Shown: positions 1 through 8,444, counted from the stretch's first letter. The stretch: 51,388 nt of DNA from Methanobrevibacter sp. (GCA_017434525.1 JAFRFD010000094.1:1-51388); one strand, 5' to 3'. The notes: generated from the sequence alone by a model not told the origin. Translations and numbers: made by a program.

Positions 1-94
1 AATACAAAAAAAATAACAAACTAAAATCTGATAAAAATAGAAAATACCCTTTAAAAATCCTATTTAATATAAGTACACCCATCTTGCAATTCAT

Positions 95-118
95 CCACGA
101 CTTTTACAGAAGTCGTGG
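95..118. other. Perfect inverted repeat (hairpin)
   Basis: CCACGACTT (95-103) and AAGTCGTGG (110-118) form a 9-bp perfect stem with a 6-nt loop, just upstream of the small gene at 142. There is no T-run after it, so it does not look like a simple terminator. Hairpins of this kind also occur at the ends of IS200/IS605-type elements, but no transposase is seen in the window, so that origin is only a guess. Confidence 0.5.
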
Positions 119-141
119 TATTCTTGCATTATTAAGATAAA

Positions 142-384
142 ATGGTAGATGTTGATTATATTGATAATTGGGAGAAACTTTTAAAAAAATATGGGAAAAC
201 TAACATTGAAGAGACATCCAAAGAAAAATTGGACTTTCTTGAGATAATAACTGTGTTTACAGCAATTCATAGAGTGAATCGTAATGATATGGATGATGAA
301 ACATATGAGTATTGTATAAAAAACAATGTTTACTATAACTTACTCTGTAGATTAGAAGATATTAAAAAGGAACTTGAAAGCTAA
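142..384 (+). CDS. Hypothetical protein, 80 aa
   Basis: I do not recognise this family. The protein is short, acidic and apparently all-helical, with no signal peptide, membrane segment or Cys motif. The ATG has no clear ribosome binding site. A TATA-like stretch (about 61-70) and the hairpin at 95-118 lie upstream. It stands alone and converges on the tfs gene. It could be a real small gene or a remnant of a longer one. Confidence 0.5.
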   Translation: MVDVDYIDNWEKLLKKYGKTNIEETSKEKLDFLEIITVFTAIHRVNRNDMDDETYEYCIKNNVYYNLLCRLEDIKKELES

Positions 385-491
385 TAATGTGCTAAAATCC
401 ATAATGCATAATGTTGACATGAATTAATTACATAATTAACGATTATTCATTAGATAAATCCATATATAATATTAAAAAGATATTTTGCTGT

Positions 492-809
492 TCAGTTGGA
501 ACTTCTCCATGTGTTTCCGCATTTTGCGCAGCGAATGAAATTGGTCGGCGCCTCATCGGCTGACCTTGTCTGTACGGTCCACCAGTATCCCTTTGTCCCT
601 CCGCACTTGTAGCAGGTTATCTTTGTGGTGGGAAGGGCCACGTTCTTGTTGTCGGTTACGATGACCTTCATTTCAGGATTCTTTTCACCTTCCATATGAT
701 ACTGCTTCTCAATATCATCTTCGGAAAGTGACTTTTCATAGCCACATCTACATTTGATCTTGCCTTTGTTAGGCATTAGCATTGCACCGCAATCAGGACA
801 GAATTCCAT
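492..809 (-). CDS. tfs: Transcription factor S (TFS, TFIIS/RpoM-like)
   Basis: Archaeal TFS binds RNA polymerase and stimulates cleavage of backtracked transcripts. The sequence has two zinc ribbons: an N-terminal one (CPDCG then CRCG) and a C-terminal one (CYKCG ... CAKCG). Between the last Cys pairs lies QTRSADEAPT, the family signature whose Asp-Glu pair reaches into the polymerase active site. At about 105 aa it has the normal length. A longer frame starts at 824, but the family begins Met-Glu-Phe-Cys-Pro, so the ATG at 809 is preferred. It is monocistronic. Confidence 0.93.
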   Translation of the reverse strand: MEFCPDCGAMLMPNKGKIKCRCGYEKSLSEDDIEKQYHMEGEKNPEMKVIVTDNKNVALPTTKITCYKCGGTKGYWWTVQTRSADEAPTNFIRCAKCGNTWRSSN

Positions 810-917
810 ATTATAAAACACCATTCAAAATTAATAAGTATTATTTTAATTAAACATGCTTATAAAATTATCTATATATCAAAACGAACAAAAATCAACT
901 AGAATAAGATTAACAAA

Positions 918-962
918 AAATTAAAAAAATAAAAAAAGGAATAAATATCAAAAGATATTTAT
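918..962 (-). terminator. Intrinsic terminator of the FmdE-like gene
   Basis: A perfect 9-bp stem (941-949 with 954-962) has a 4-nt AAAA loop on the plus strand. Read on the minus strand it is followed by a long T-rich tract. It sits directly at the stop codon of the gene ending at 967. Confidence 0.7.
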
Positions 963-966
963 CCAC

Positions 967-3711
967 CTATTTTCTTCTTACGTACATGACACCAGCGACT
1001 GCACCAACTAAAATTAAAGCAAAGACCAAACCATACATTAAATTAGCATAGTCTATTTCATTTTGCTCTTTTTTCTCAATTTCATAGGATTTTGAACTGT
1101 CGCTAGAACCGCCAGCTTTTTTATTAGAGTCCGCTGAAGATTCATCAGCAGAAGATGATTCCTCAGAAGCCACTGGAGTTGCATCTGAAGCCGCATATGC
1201 TGTACCAATAGGACTTGATGATTGACCTACACTAGTACTGGTTCCAATATTGCTGGATTTACCGTTACCATTAGATTTTGATGAAGAACTGCTTTTAGAA
1301 TCAGATTTGGAACCTCCATCATTTGTTTTAGTATTTCCACCATTATCATTGCCGTTTTTATCGGTTGAAGGTACAACTGGAAGTGTATCATTCAATCCCA
1401 TAAAGTATGCAACAGCATCTCCTTCTTCAGTTTGATAAGCACCTGAGTTAATTATATCCAATATCTCTTTGTTGATTTCTTTGGTTGCTACAAATTCGAC
1501 AAGTGGAGCCCTTACTAAACCTGGTGAAGAATAATCTCCTTTGAACAATTTGTTCCATTCTTCATAGTTGGCAGATCCTCCGGTTGCGAATTTAGGGAAT
1601 GCAACTTGAGCAAGAGTAGCGGTACCTGTTTGAGTCTGTTCATTCCAACGAATGATAATATTCACATAACTTGATTTGTTTCCACCATCAGCAGAAATTT
1701 CTGAAAGTCTTAGGTTGTGATAATTTTGCATACCCGGTGAAACGCCAAGAAGTCTGGACAGTGTGTCATCTTTACAGTATGCCAATGTAGTCACAAGCAT
1801 GTATGTTTCATTTTCACCCAATGGCAATTCATCAAACACTTTATCAGCGAGCAATATTCCAGGAGAACCCCCCGGACATACGTGGTTGTGGAACAACCAT
1901 GCAAGCAATATGTCATATGCAGGGCCGTATTTGATTGAGTTGTCTTGAATATTATATTGTTTTGCGCAAATTTCTAATGTGCCGGTAGTCTGATTGTATA
2001 ATAAACTGTATGAAGCAGTATTTTTATTATTCAATGGGTCTAACCAGAAGAAATCAAATACCAAGTCTTTCCATAATGCAGTGTGTACAGGCAATAAAGT
2101 TGCCCTACTTAATCTGGAGCCTAAAACTTCAGAAATTCCGTCAAATACAGGTGTGGTGTCGACATTGCCAATACGTACAAAACCTGCACTTGTCAAAACA
2201 TAGAAATTAGGCATATCCTTTTCAATGGTTATATTTATTGACTTGAAGTAAGCAGTAGCGTTCATTGCTGCCTGTCTTCCTATATCTATCAAATCATTTT
2301 CTGAAAGAGATGAAGTTTTAATTTCCTTGTTAGAGTCTGGGTCAATGTGGGTTAAATTCAAACTGTAGATGTAGTCTAAATCCAATCCTCTTGCATCAAC
2401 ATCTATTGAAGCATCACTTGTTCCCATTATTTGAATCAACTGTTCTTGAGTTAGATTACCTAATTGGTCTACGATAGTAACTAATGATTCAGGGTCTTTA
2501 GCTAACTTGTCAACTAACCATTTTTGATATTTTAAATCGTTTGCAGCACTTGCATCCGGATTGAGACCAGTTGCGGTTTTAAATTCGTTTTTAATAGCGT
2601 CTTCATTGTAAGACATCAATATTAAAATACCGGTATTTGATGTTTCATTCCATCTGATAAATCCGGTCATTGATTTGTTAACCATGGTGTCAACACCGAC
2701 ATATGCCCTTTTACCCGGAGTAATGTCCATTGTCCAGACAAATGCATCATCATCAGATCCGCCCGGAACTCCAACGACATAATATGCAGTACTTTCCAGT
2801 GGTGTCACACCATTTTCTCCCCTTGGAGGGAAATATTTAAGTAAAGTGTGAATCATTGCCTGACCACTTATTAAACCTGTACAAACATGTCCGTGATAAG
2901 CCGCTTGAGTTAAAACATCTGAAGGTAATCCTGCAGCCCAAGCATTAGCTAGGCTAACATATGAATAAGCATCTTCAGAACCCAACAATTTCTGTAATTC
3001 TTTCCATTTATTTGCGTTCATGTTTGCGCTGTCAACAGTTCCAACGTATACCGGTGCCAAGGTAGCATTCCTGTAAAATGCCATAGTCAACCCGTTTGCT
3101 TTTTTAACTACAAAAGCAAAATTGGTAGGGTCTGTCCTTATTGCTGAAAGGGTTAAAATGTTTCCTTGACCATAAGTTATGAAACCATCAGCAGCATTTA
3201 TAATTCCGTCCAAAACGTCTTCGGTTGTTGTTCCATCAATTCTTGTTAATCCTGCAGTGGTGATTACCAAAACTTCATCAGCATTTTTGAAATCCAGTCT
3301 CTTATCAGCATCGGCAGTTATATCATAACCTATTTTATATGTATCTGTTGCCTTAAGATTGAAAACTAGATTATTTGCTTTATTTGAATCCAAAAGGATT
3401 ATTTGAGAAGAATCAGCGTAACCATGTGCAGAAACGGAAACAGTATAATTCTTACTTGCATCAACATCCTTTAAAGCAATAATGTACTTATTGCCTTCGG
3501 AAGTCTTTTCATAAGGGATACTGCTATTATCCTGACTAACAATAATTTGAGGATTAATATTTTCATTATATTCGTAATTAACTTCAATATTTACATCAGC
3601 CACATTACCTGCAGAGGATGCAACATCCAAATCATCACTAGCTGAAACAGAAGCCATCATCACTAATGAAATGAATATTAACGAAATAATGAATAAATTT
3701 CTTTTATTCAC
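967..3711 (-). CDS. Large surface-anchored protein with two FmdE-like domains (copy 1)
   Basis: A secreted cell-surface protein of about 914 aa. In order: signal peptide (about 25 residues); an Ig-like segment absent from the second copy; a module with TTAGLTRI followed by an FmdE-like region with AYHGHVCTG (about residues 271-279); a related module with TSAGFVRI followed by LFHNHVCPGG (about 608) and a CKDD motif; a Ser/Gly/Asn-rich stalk; and a C-terminal membrane helix ending RRK. The H-x-H-x-C motifs resemble FmdE-family proteins, which are linked to metal or formylmethanofuran dehydrogenase contexts. The frame opens at 3762, but GTG at 3711 follows AAGGGGGACT and gives a clean signal peptide. 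The copy at 8499 is a paralogue. Metal capture is inferred from the neighbours. Confidence 0.8.
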   Translation of the reverse strand: MNKRNLFIISLIFISLVMMASVSASDDLDVASSAGNVADVNIEVNYEYNENINPQIIVSQDNSSIPYEKTSEGNKYIIALKDVDASKNYTVSVSAHGYADSSQIILLDSNKANNLVFNLKATDTYKIGYDITADADKRLDFKNADEVLVITTAGLTRIDGTTTEDVLDGIINAADGFITYGQGNILTLSAIRTDPTNFAFVVKKANGLTMAFYRNATLAPVYVGTVDSANMNANKWKELQKLLGSEDAYSYVSLANAWAAGLPSDVLTQAAYHGHVCTGLISGQAMIHTLLKYFPPRGENGVTPLESTAYYVVGVPGGSDDDAFVWTMDITPGKRAYVGVDTMVNKSMTGFIRWNETSNTGILILMSYNEDAIKNEFKTATGLNPDASAANDLKYQKWLVDKLAKDPESLVTIVDQLGNLTQEQLIQIMGTSDASIDVDARGLDLDYIYSLNLTHIDPDSNKEIKTSSLSENDLIDIGRQAAMNATAYFKSINITIEKDMPNFYVLTSAGFVRIGNVDTTPVFDGISEVLGSRLSRATLLPVHTALWKDLVFDFFWLDPLNNKNTASYSLLYNQTTGTLEICAKQYNIQDNSIKYGPAYDILLAWLFHNHVCPGGSPGILLADKVFDELPLGENETYMLVTTLAYCKDDTLSRLLGVSPGMQNYHNLRLSEISADGGNKSSYVNIIIRWNEQTQTGTATLAQVAFPKFATGGSANYEEWNKLFKGDYSSPGLVRAPLVEFVATKEINKEILDIINSGAYQTEEGDAVAYFMGLNDTLPVVPSTDKNGNDNGGNTKTNDGGSKSDSKSSSSSKSNGNGKSSNIGTSTSVGQSSSPIGTAYAASDATPVASEESSSADESSADSNKKAGGSSDSSKSYEIEKKEQNEIDYANLMYGLVFALILVGAVAGVMYVRRK

Positions 3712-3784
3712 TCTAGTCCCCCTTAGTTTAAAAATTTTAAAAAAATGTGAAGATAAATGCATATCTCACAACTTTTTTTATAGT

Positions 3785-3812
3785 GTAATAAGTATATAAA
3801 TATAATTATTAC
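3785..3812 (-). promoter_or_regulatory. TATA promoter flanked by inverted GTAATAA half-sites
   Basis: GTAATAA (3785-3791) and TTATTAC (3806-3812) form a perfect 7-bp inverted repeat with 14 nt between. The spacer holds the TATA element for the gene starting at 3711, so a bound protein would block it. A further AGTATTACTT lies at 3837-3846. The same half-site recurs at 11179-11207 and a related one at 6709-6723. The regulator is unknown; a metal repressor such as NikR is a reasonable guess. Confidence 0.55.
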
Positions 3813-3846
3813 TTAATTGTGATAAATTATAAAAAAAGTATTACTT

Positions 3847-3972
3847 TAAAATGAAAATATCAAATTCCGTCAGTCACTGATTGATTTATATGATGCCGTT
3901 TACAAATATCTCAATAGGATACATTCAATCTTAGATTTATCGCCATTAAAACGCTATTCAAAAAAAAATAAG
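3847..3972 (+). other. Possible fragment of a decayed coding sequence
   Basis: An open frame of about 43 codons without a start codon ends at a TAA around 3980. It encodes a helical, coding-like stretch containing QSLIDLYDAVYKYLNRIH. It lies between divergent promoters and has no ribosome binding site. It may be a remnant, or chance in AT-rich DNA. Confidence 0.2.
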
Positions 3973-3984
3973 TATCAATAAAGA

Positions 3985-4407
3985 CTAATTCCTGCTGTCT
4001 AGGAAGTTTACAAAAAGTATGATTATGCCAAAAATTGCCAGAATGATTTCTGTTGTAAAATTCATGTCAAGGCCGATTCCATAATTGACCAAGTTGAAAG
4101 GAGGCTCAGGAAATACTCCTGCTCCAAACACCAAAGGCATGATATACATGAAAGCAACTGAATAGATTAAAATGTATACAATGGCCAAAACGAACCTTGA
4201 AGCGTTATCTTCAATCACATTGTCATTTATAAGGGAATTGATACCATATCCCGCAAGGACATACATTCCAATCAATGCTGCAAGATACATCACATAGTCA
4301 ATGTGCAGGGTATACAGGAAAAACCAGAACATTACCGTAACTGCAATTGATGCAACAAGGCACATGAAAAAAGATTTTAAAACTTCAGAGACATTCAAAC
4401 TACTCAC
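3985..4407 (-). CDS. Small four-helix membrane protein (B of a pair)
   Basis: About 140 aa with four predicted membrane helices. It resembles the protein encoded just upstream (4400-4840) in length, topology and spacing, so the two are a tandem duplication. The longest frame starts at 4428, but GTG at 4407 follows GGGG by 4 nt and overlaps the stop of the upstream gene by 8 nt, a typical coupled start. Family not recognised. Its position between the FmdE-like and ExbBD-like genes suggests a membrane role in the same system. Confidence 0.65.
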   Translation of the reverse strand: MSSLNVSEVLKSFFMCLVASIAVTVMFWFFLYTLHIDYVMYLAALIGMYVLAGYGINSLINDNVIEDNASRFVLAIVYILIYSVAFMYIMPLVFGAGVFPEPPFNLVNYGIGLDMNFTTEIILAIFGIIILFVNFLDSRN

Positions 4408-4840
4408 CGTGTCCCCAATGTTTGTCACGCCTATAAATAATGAAGTTGAATATCAGCATCACCACTGCAAAGAGGGCAAGATAGAATTCTTTTGACAGCG
4501 CGAAGTTAAATGGAACTCCATTGTAGTTTATGGCCAAGAATTCGGTTGCAGGAAATGCGTTCGGTCCGAACAGCAATGGAATTATCAGCAGGTATGCAAC
4601 ATCGAATATTAAGATAAATGCCATTATCAAAATGAACTTATAGACGTTGCCCGGTATTTCCCTTGCATCCGCAAGATTGTTTACTCCGTAAACCACCAAA
4701 AAGTAAAGGCCAAACAGGTTGCCCAAATACATTCCGCCCTTAAGACCAAAGGAGTATAATATATCACAGGCGACTATGGCAATGATTAATGAAGATATGA
4801 AATTCAAAATCAAAACCCTATAAATGTTTCTTCCTGCCAT
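4400..4840 (-). CDS. Small four-helix membrane protein (A of a pair)
   Basis: 146 aa, four hydrophobic helices, with a C-terminal tail ending KHWGHGE that holds two His residues and could bind metal. The ATG at 4840 follows AAGGTGATTTT. It is the first gene of a two-gene operon with its partner (8-nt overlap). The upstream region has a TATA-like stretch near 4891-4900 and a degenerate AGTATTA at about 4871-4877. Family not recognised. Confidence 0.65.
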   Translation of the reverse strand: MAGRNIYRVLILNFISSLIIAIVACDILYSFGLKGGMYLGNLFGLYFLVVYGVNNLADAREIPGNVYKFILIMAFILIFDVAYLLIIPLLFGPNAFPATEFLAINYNGVPFNFALSKEFYLALFAVVMLIFNFIIYRRDKHWGHGE

Positions 4841-4934
4841 AAAATCACCTTAAATAAAATTAAAATACAATAATACTATTATAAAAAATAATATTTAAAT
4901 ATAACTAAAATGAAAATGGGATGAAAATTAAATT

Positions 4935-4979
4935 AAAAAAAAAAAGAAGAAAAGTTTTGTGCGGAAGGATTAGCCTTCC
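4935..4979 (-). terminator. Terminator of the DUF2162-ExbB-ExbD operon
   Basis: GGAAGG (4963-4968) pairs with CCTTCC (4974-4979). On the minus strand the stem is followed within about 10 nt by a T/C-rich and then pure T tract. The stem includes the last codons of the gene ending at 4970. Confidence 0.65.
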
Positions 4980-5290
4980 ACCATAATCAGCTTGCCCGTC
5001 GTAGGGTCCTTGTAGACTTTACCCATTTCGGTATAACCCTGACCTGAACTGTTGGAAGTGTCAGGGGTTTCATTTAGCTGTTGGCCCTGGTCCACTTCGG
5101 AAACCTTCTGCTGCATCTGTTCCTGAATGTTCTGGTCCGGATCAATCATTGCCTGCATGTTCCAACTGATGATAACAAAAACCAAAAATCCCACAGCAAT
5201 AACAAGCATCGCATCCACAAGATTGGATGTACCTGCCATCGGATCTTCCTCTACTCGTTTAGACCTTCGTCTTCCTTGTTTTCTTACCAT
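4970..5290 (-). CDS. DUF2149 protein, ExbD/TolR-like motor subunit
   Basis: 106 aa: a basic cytoplasmic N terminus (KQGRRRSKR), one membrane helix (about 24-42), then a Gln/acid-rich external domain. The helix begins NLVDAMLVIAVGF, close to the ExbD/TolR signature VDVMLVLLIIF, and Asp26 matches the proton-carrying Asp of that family. It starts 4 nt after the ExbB-like gene and its ribosome site lies in that gene's stop region. ExbB/ExbD motors use proton flow to drive work beyond the membrane. I recall this family as DUF2149; equivalence to ExbD is inferred from the motif and gene pair. Confidence 0.75.
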   Translation of the reverse strand: MVRKQGRRRSKRVEEDPMAGTSNLVDAMLVIAVGFLVFVIISWNMQAMIDPDQNIQEQMQQKVSEVDQGQQLNETPDTSNSSGQGYTEMGKVYKDPTTGKLIMVEG

Positions 5291-5294
5291 AAAA

Positions 5295-5939
5295 TCACTT
5301 TTTCATATAATCAAGAACTGCATCAATCAATGCATCCAAATCTGATAAATAGGAATCATACCAGCCGGACCTTACCTTACCGATTACGTAACATAATGCA
5401 CCGGAACCAATACCTACAATGGTAGTGTTGAACGCAACAGTCAGGGAGCTTGCAAGGGTGTTGATGTCTCCTGCACCCAATGCCGCAAGACCCGGACCCA
5501 TCGGGATTAATGTACCCATCAAACCTAATGTCGGTCCGATACGTGTAATGATATCAGTTTTCTGTAATGAACTTAAAGTTTTTTCCTCTTCATATTCAAA
5601 TAGCTTACGAGCCAATGCCTCTCTTGAAGTGTCGCCTAATGATTGGGATGATGCAATCTCATCCAATACCTTCTTTTGGGATTTTGGAATCTTGGCATTT
5701 GAAATTACGTTTTTAAGTTTTTCTTGTGATTCTGCTGCATTAATCTCGTAAATCAAATCTCTAATTGTTCCAACAGGAACCTTTCTTCTTGAAGTATACT
5801 CGGCAATCACTCCTCCCAATGCAATAATGGTAACGATAACTATTACCAGCAGGATAACAAGAACCGGAATAGTTAAACTTTGTGATATAACATCAAGAGA
5901 ACCTGTTAAGAACTCTCCACCAGGAATATTTAAAGCCAT
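5295..5939 (-). CDS. MotA/TolQ/ExbB-family proton channel subunit
   Basis: 214 aa with three membrane helices (about 24-46, 133-155, 165-187) and a cytoplasmic helical domain between the first two, the ExbB/TolQ topology. The conserved core ITRIGPTLGLMGTLIPMG (about 130-147) matches the family channel helix. ATG at 5939 follows TTAGGTGAATTAAT. It lies 16 nt after the DUF2162 gene and 4 nt before the ExbD-like gene, so the three form one operon. The archaeon should have no outer membrane, so the partner of this motor is likely a wall or surface component. Confidence 0.85.
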   Translation of the reverse strand: MALNIPGGEFLTGSLDVISQSLTIPVLVILLVIVIVTIIALGGVIAEYTSRRKVPVGTIRDLIYEINAAESQEKLKNVISNAKIPKSQKKVLDEIASSQSLGDTSREALARKLFEYEEEKTLSSLQKTDIITRIGPTLGLMGTLIPMGPGLAALGAGDINTLASSLTVAFNTTIVGIGSGALCYVIGKVRSGWYDSYLSDLDALIDAVLDYMKK

Positions 5940-5955
5940 ATTAATTCACCTAAAC

Positions 5956-6663
5956 TTATTGTAAAATATTGTCTCTCCTTTTTAAAACAACACCGCCAAC
6001 CACTAAGATGGCGAATGCAATGATTATCATCAGTATATCTTGAGGAGAACCAATAGAAATAGGAGTTAAAGTTTTTGTTAAAGCTCCTGCAATATTTGGA
6101 ATTACGATTGCTGAAAGCAGGAAATATGCACCAAGCAAAAGCATGAAATTTCCCAATACGATCGGATACGGTTTATTGATGAACCTGATAATTGTATTGG
6201 ATGTCAAATATGTCACAATCATGACTCCCACCAATGCCGCTGCGGCATACCAACTCAAATTGAGGGAACTGACCCCAATGGTCGGTGCAACAATCAATAC
6301 GCTTGCAATAATGGAACCAAAACAACATGGACAAGGAGCGATGATAGCTATAGAAGTTGCAGTGGACGTATTCTTATCGTGTATCTTCCATTCTCGAATT
6401 GTGAACAAACCTGCAATAATCATGATTGAAGCCATCAAAATATAAAATATAGTATTATAACTGTAAATAGCCTGAATCAACTGTTCTGCAAAAAGAGAAG
6501 CAATTGCAGATATAACAACAACTCCACCACCATATGCTATGCAAATAACTGCAAATAATTTTTTGGGCAAATTGGCAAGTCCTGATGCAAGTCCGATTTT
6601 TATACCGAAAACAAGCACGGATGCAAAGATTCCAACCTGCCATAAAACACTCATCATATCCAT
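5956..6663 (-). CDS. DUF2162-type predicted transporter
   Basis: 235 aa polytopic membrane protein with six to seven helices. A soluble loop near residue 92 (REWKIHDKN) precedes a membrane motif APCPCCFGS (Cys111, Cys113, Cys114), which could bind a soft or transition metal. The N terminus has LSP-like GIKIGLASG. I recall this family as the predicted transporter DUF2162. ATG at 6663 follows GAGGAAATTACT. It leads an operon with the ExbB- and ExbD-like genes. The substrate is not known; metal is inferred from the Cys motif and neighbours. Confidence 0.7.
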   Translation of the reverse strand: MDMMSVLWQVGIFASVLVFGIKIGLASGLANLPKKLFAVICIAYGGGVVVISAIASLFAEQLIQAIYSYNTIFYILMASIMIIAGLFTIREWKIHDKNTSTATSIAIIAPCPCCFGSIIASVLIVAPTIGVSSLNLSWYAAAALVGVMIVTYLTSNTIIRFINKPYPIVLGNFMLLLGAYFLLSAIVIPNIAGALTKTLTPISIGSPQDILMIIIAFAILVVGGVVLKRRDNILQ

Positions 6664-6708
6664 AGTAATTTCCTCTTATTCAAATTAAATTTAATAAATT
6701 ACATTTAA

Positions 6709-6723
6709 TTATTACTCTAATAA
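6709..6723 (-). promoter_or_regulatory. Operator-like inverted repeat in the DUF2162-ExbBD promoter
   Basis: TTATTACTCTAATAA has 6-bp arms (TTATTA/TAATAA) around 3 nt. On the minus strand it lies directly downstream of a TATA-like TTTAAATACTT, between the box and the expected transcription start. It shares the AGTAATA half-site with the two FmdE-like gene promoters. Confidence 0.45.
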
Positions 6724-6809
6724 AGTATTTAAATTTTTAAAATAACGATGTGCATTAAAGCAAACATCCTATAATATTTTGCATTCTATAATTAAAATAT
6801 TTTCTATTT

Positions 6810-7286
6810 TTATCTTTTTGACTTGATTAGAACCCCAATGCCGACTCCAACAATCAGTCCTATTACAATTCCTGAAATTAACGGAGTTATAAAGTCAGAA
6901 CTGCCGCTGGATTGAACATCAATGTTTTCAACATCAATCAAACCCTGTTTTATCGAATCGTTGTTAACGTCATCTATAATAATCAACCTATCTGCCGCTT
7001 CAGAGTGGCTTTTTAAAAATTCATGAGCTGTATCCTGATAGGAAGTCACAAGAATCCTCTTGTTTGAATTGTTCAACATATGCTCAAGCTGATGGGCCAC
7101 CTCATCATCGGATGTGAACTTATATACGCTGATGTTAATGTTGTTTGCATCGGCAATCTGCTTGACCAGAACGCCGTTGTCCTCACCTGCTATGACCATC
7201 GTATCGTCTGTTACATCAACGCCGTGCGCATATATCCCCTGAACACAGGCAAACATTACAATCAATAATATTAAAATCTTTTTCAT
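6810..7286 (-). CDS. Membrane-anchored extracytoplasmic protein with N-terminal His
   Basis: 158 aa. A signal sequence (about 1-20) ends IYA, so the mature chain would begin His-Gly-Val-Asp. A soluble domain of about 110 residues follows, then a C-terminal helix (GIVIGLIVGVGIGVLI) and a basic tail. The gene lies 10 nt after the CbiM-like gene. In CbiMN/NikMN systems a small protein with two membrane segments and an external loop partners the M subunit, and this has that shape, but I see no sequence match to CbiN. ATG at 7286 follows AGGTGTATTTTC. Confidence 0.6.
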   Translation of the reverse strand: MKKILILLIVMFACVQGIYAHGVDVTDDTMVIAGEDNGVLVKQIADANNINISVYKFTSDDEVAHQLEHMLNNSNKRILVTSYQDTAHEFLKSHSEAADRLIIIDDVNNDSIKQGLIDVENIDVQSSGSSDFITPLISGIVIGLIVGVGIGVLIKSKR

Positions 7287-7296
7287 GAAAATACAC

Positions 7297-7920
7297 CTAC
7301 ATTGTACTTAAATCCATTATTTCCGGTTTTATTTTTCTAATCGCATAGATTATGACAACATTTGCAAAACCTTCAATAACACCTATAAACAAATAAAACG
7401 GAACCAAAGTCGCCAAAAGACTGTTCAAATTCATTGCTCCTGAAAGAATTAAAATCATAACCTGACCGAATGTGGCAAACATTATTCCCACAACAGTTGC
7501 ACAAAATATTGCCATCTTGTCATTGATGTTGGCCAGCAGCCGATAAAATCCATAAGTCGCAAAGGCAACAATGACACCAATGACTAAAAAGTTAGCTCCA
7601 AAACAGACTATTCCTCCCATATTCAATGCCAGAGACTGAACTAACAGACCAAAAAATGAAACGATTGATCCGTTCCACGGCCCTAAAAGAATTGCCACCA
7701 ATGGAATCAAAAAGAAATGAATCGGAACGCCCAAAGGAGATGGGATTGACAATGATGTCACCACAACAAAAAATACCGCAAAAAGCGCTATTGATATTGT
7801 CGCCTTTTCTTTTTGTTCATTTCTTGAAAACTTATACAAAAATATAGCTATAACAACTAAAGTAATGACCCAGTATATGACAGACTGTTCAATTGGAATT
7901 ATTCCATCCGGCAAATGCAT
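7297..7920 (-). CDS. CbiM/NikM-family metal permease (ECF S component)
   Basis: 207 aa with about six membrane helices. It starts MHLPDG, the hallmark of CbiM/NikM, in which the N-terminal Met1-His2 chelates the metal. His68 in GVPIHFFLIP lies where the second NikM nickel ligand is found (His67 in the known structure). It also keeps LLGPW (about 79-83) and the GG..CFGAN stretch. The role is Ni2+ or Co2+ uptake, normally with a CbiQ/CbiO energising unit, which is absent from this window. ATG overlaps the previous stop as TGATG, with GGTGAT as ribosome site. Confidence 0.85.
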   Translation of the reverse strand: MHLPDGIIPIEQSVIYWVITLVVIAIFLYKFSRNEQKEKATISIALFAVFFVVVTSLSIPSPLGVPIHFFLIPLVAILLGPWNGSIVSFFGLLVQSLALNMGGIVCFGANFLVIGVIVAFATYGFYRLLANINDKMAIFCATVVGIMFATFGQVMILILSGAMNLNSLLATLVPFYLFIGVIEGFANVVIIYAIRKIKPEIMDLSTM

Positions 7921-8444
7921 CAGATCACCTTGAGTTTGTGCAATATCACCATAGCTGCGAAGCCTATGATGAATGCGGCAATTAAAAGAACAACATTAGT
8001 TAAAGTGAAAAGAGATGAATCCTGATTGCTTTCCTTCAAAGTACCGTTAACATTGCTTTCATTAGTGTTGTTTGTAGTTTCGTTTAAAATCACCTCACTG
8101 GTTTTTCCACTTGAAGATTGCTGGCTGGAACTATAACCGTCAGTTGCGCTTCCACCATTACTACTCCCACCAGAGGAACTGCCCTGTGAGGATGATGAAC
8201 TTGAAGAAGAACTGGCCTGTGAAGATGAGCCTGAAGAAGAACTGCTCTGTGAGGATGATGAACCTGAAGAAGAACTGCCACTGCCTGAATCTGATTCGAC
8301 AGAAACCGGAGAACTAGAACTTTCAGAAGGTGTGACAACCTCCTCGGGATGATAATCACCATGTCCCGGATGGGCTGCTATGCAAGACAAAGTCATTGCA
8401 GAAACAGCGAAAATCAAAATAAGAAAAATAAATTTGTTGTTAAT
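7920..8444 (-). CDS. Ser-rich surface protein with N-terminal His cluster; likely ATT start
   Basis: About 174 aa. A signal peptide ends CIAA, so the mature chain begins HPGHGDYHPEE, four His in ten residues. A stalk of about 75 residues of mostly Ser with Gly and Gln follows, then an Asn/Thr-rich stretch and a C-terminal helix. No ATG or GTG gives this signal peptide. ATT at 8444 lies 3 nt after GGTGAT, the spacing of other genes here, and yields N-terminal NNKFIFLILIFAVSA. TTG at 8417 is the alternative but lacks a ribosome site and cuts the signal. It precedes and overlaps the CbiM-like gene. Metal-collecting role is inferred. Confidence 0.65.
   Translation of the reverse strand: MNNKFIFLILIFAVSAMTLSCIAAHPGHGDYHPEEVVTPSESSSSPVSVESDSGSGSSSSGSSSSQSSSSSGSSSQASSSSSSSSSQGSSSGGSSNGGSATDGYSSSQQSSSGKTSEVILNETTNNTNESNVNGTLKESNQDSSLFTLTNVVLLIAAFIIGFAAMVILHKLKVI

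Noticed and set aside
5081..5751. Plus-strand frames of 110-114 codons opposite the ExbD/ExbB genes
   Set aside because: They lie wholly inside well-supported minus-strand genes, lack ribosome sites and encode low-complexity Asn/His/Ser-rich sequence.
8090..8362. 90-codon frame overlapping the Ser-rich gene
   Set aside because: It arises from the repetitive Ser codons read in another frame; the Ser-rich frame has a signal peptide, membrane anchor and operon context.
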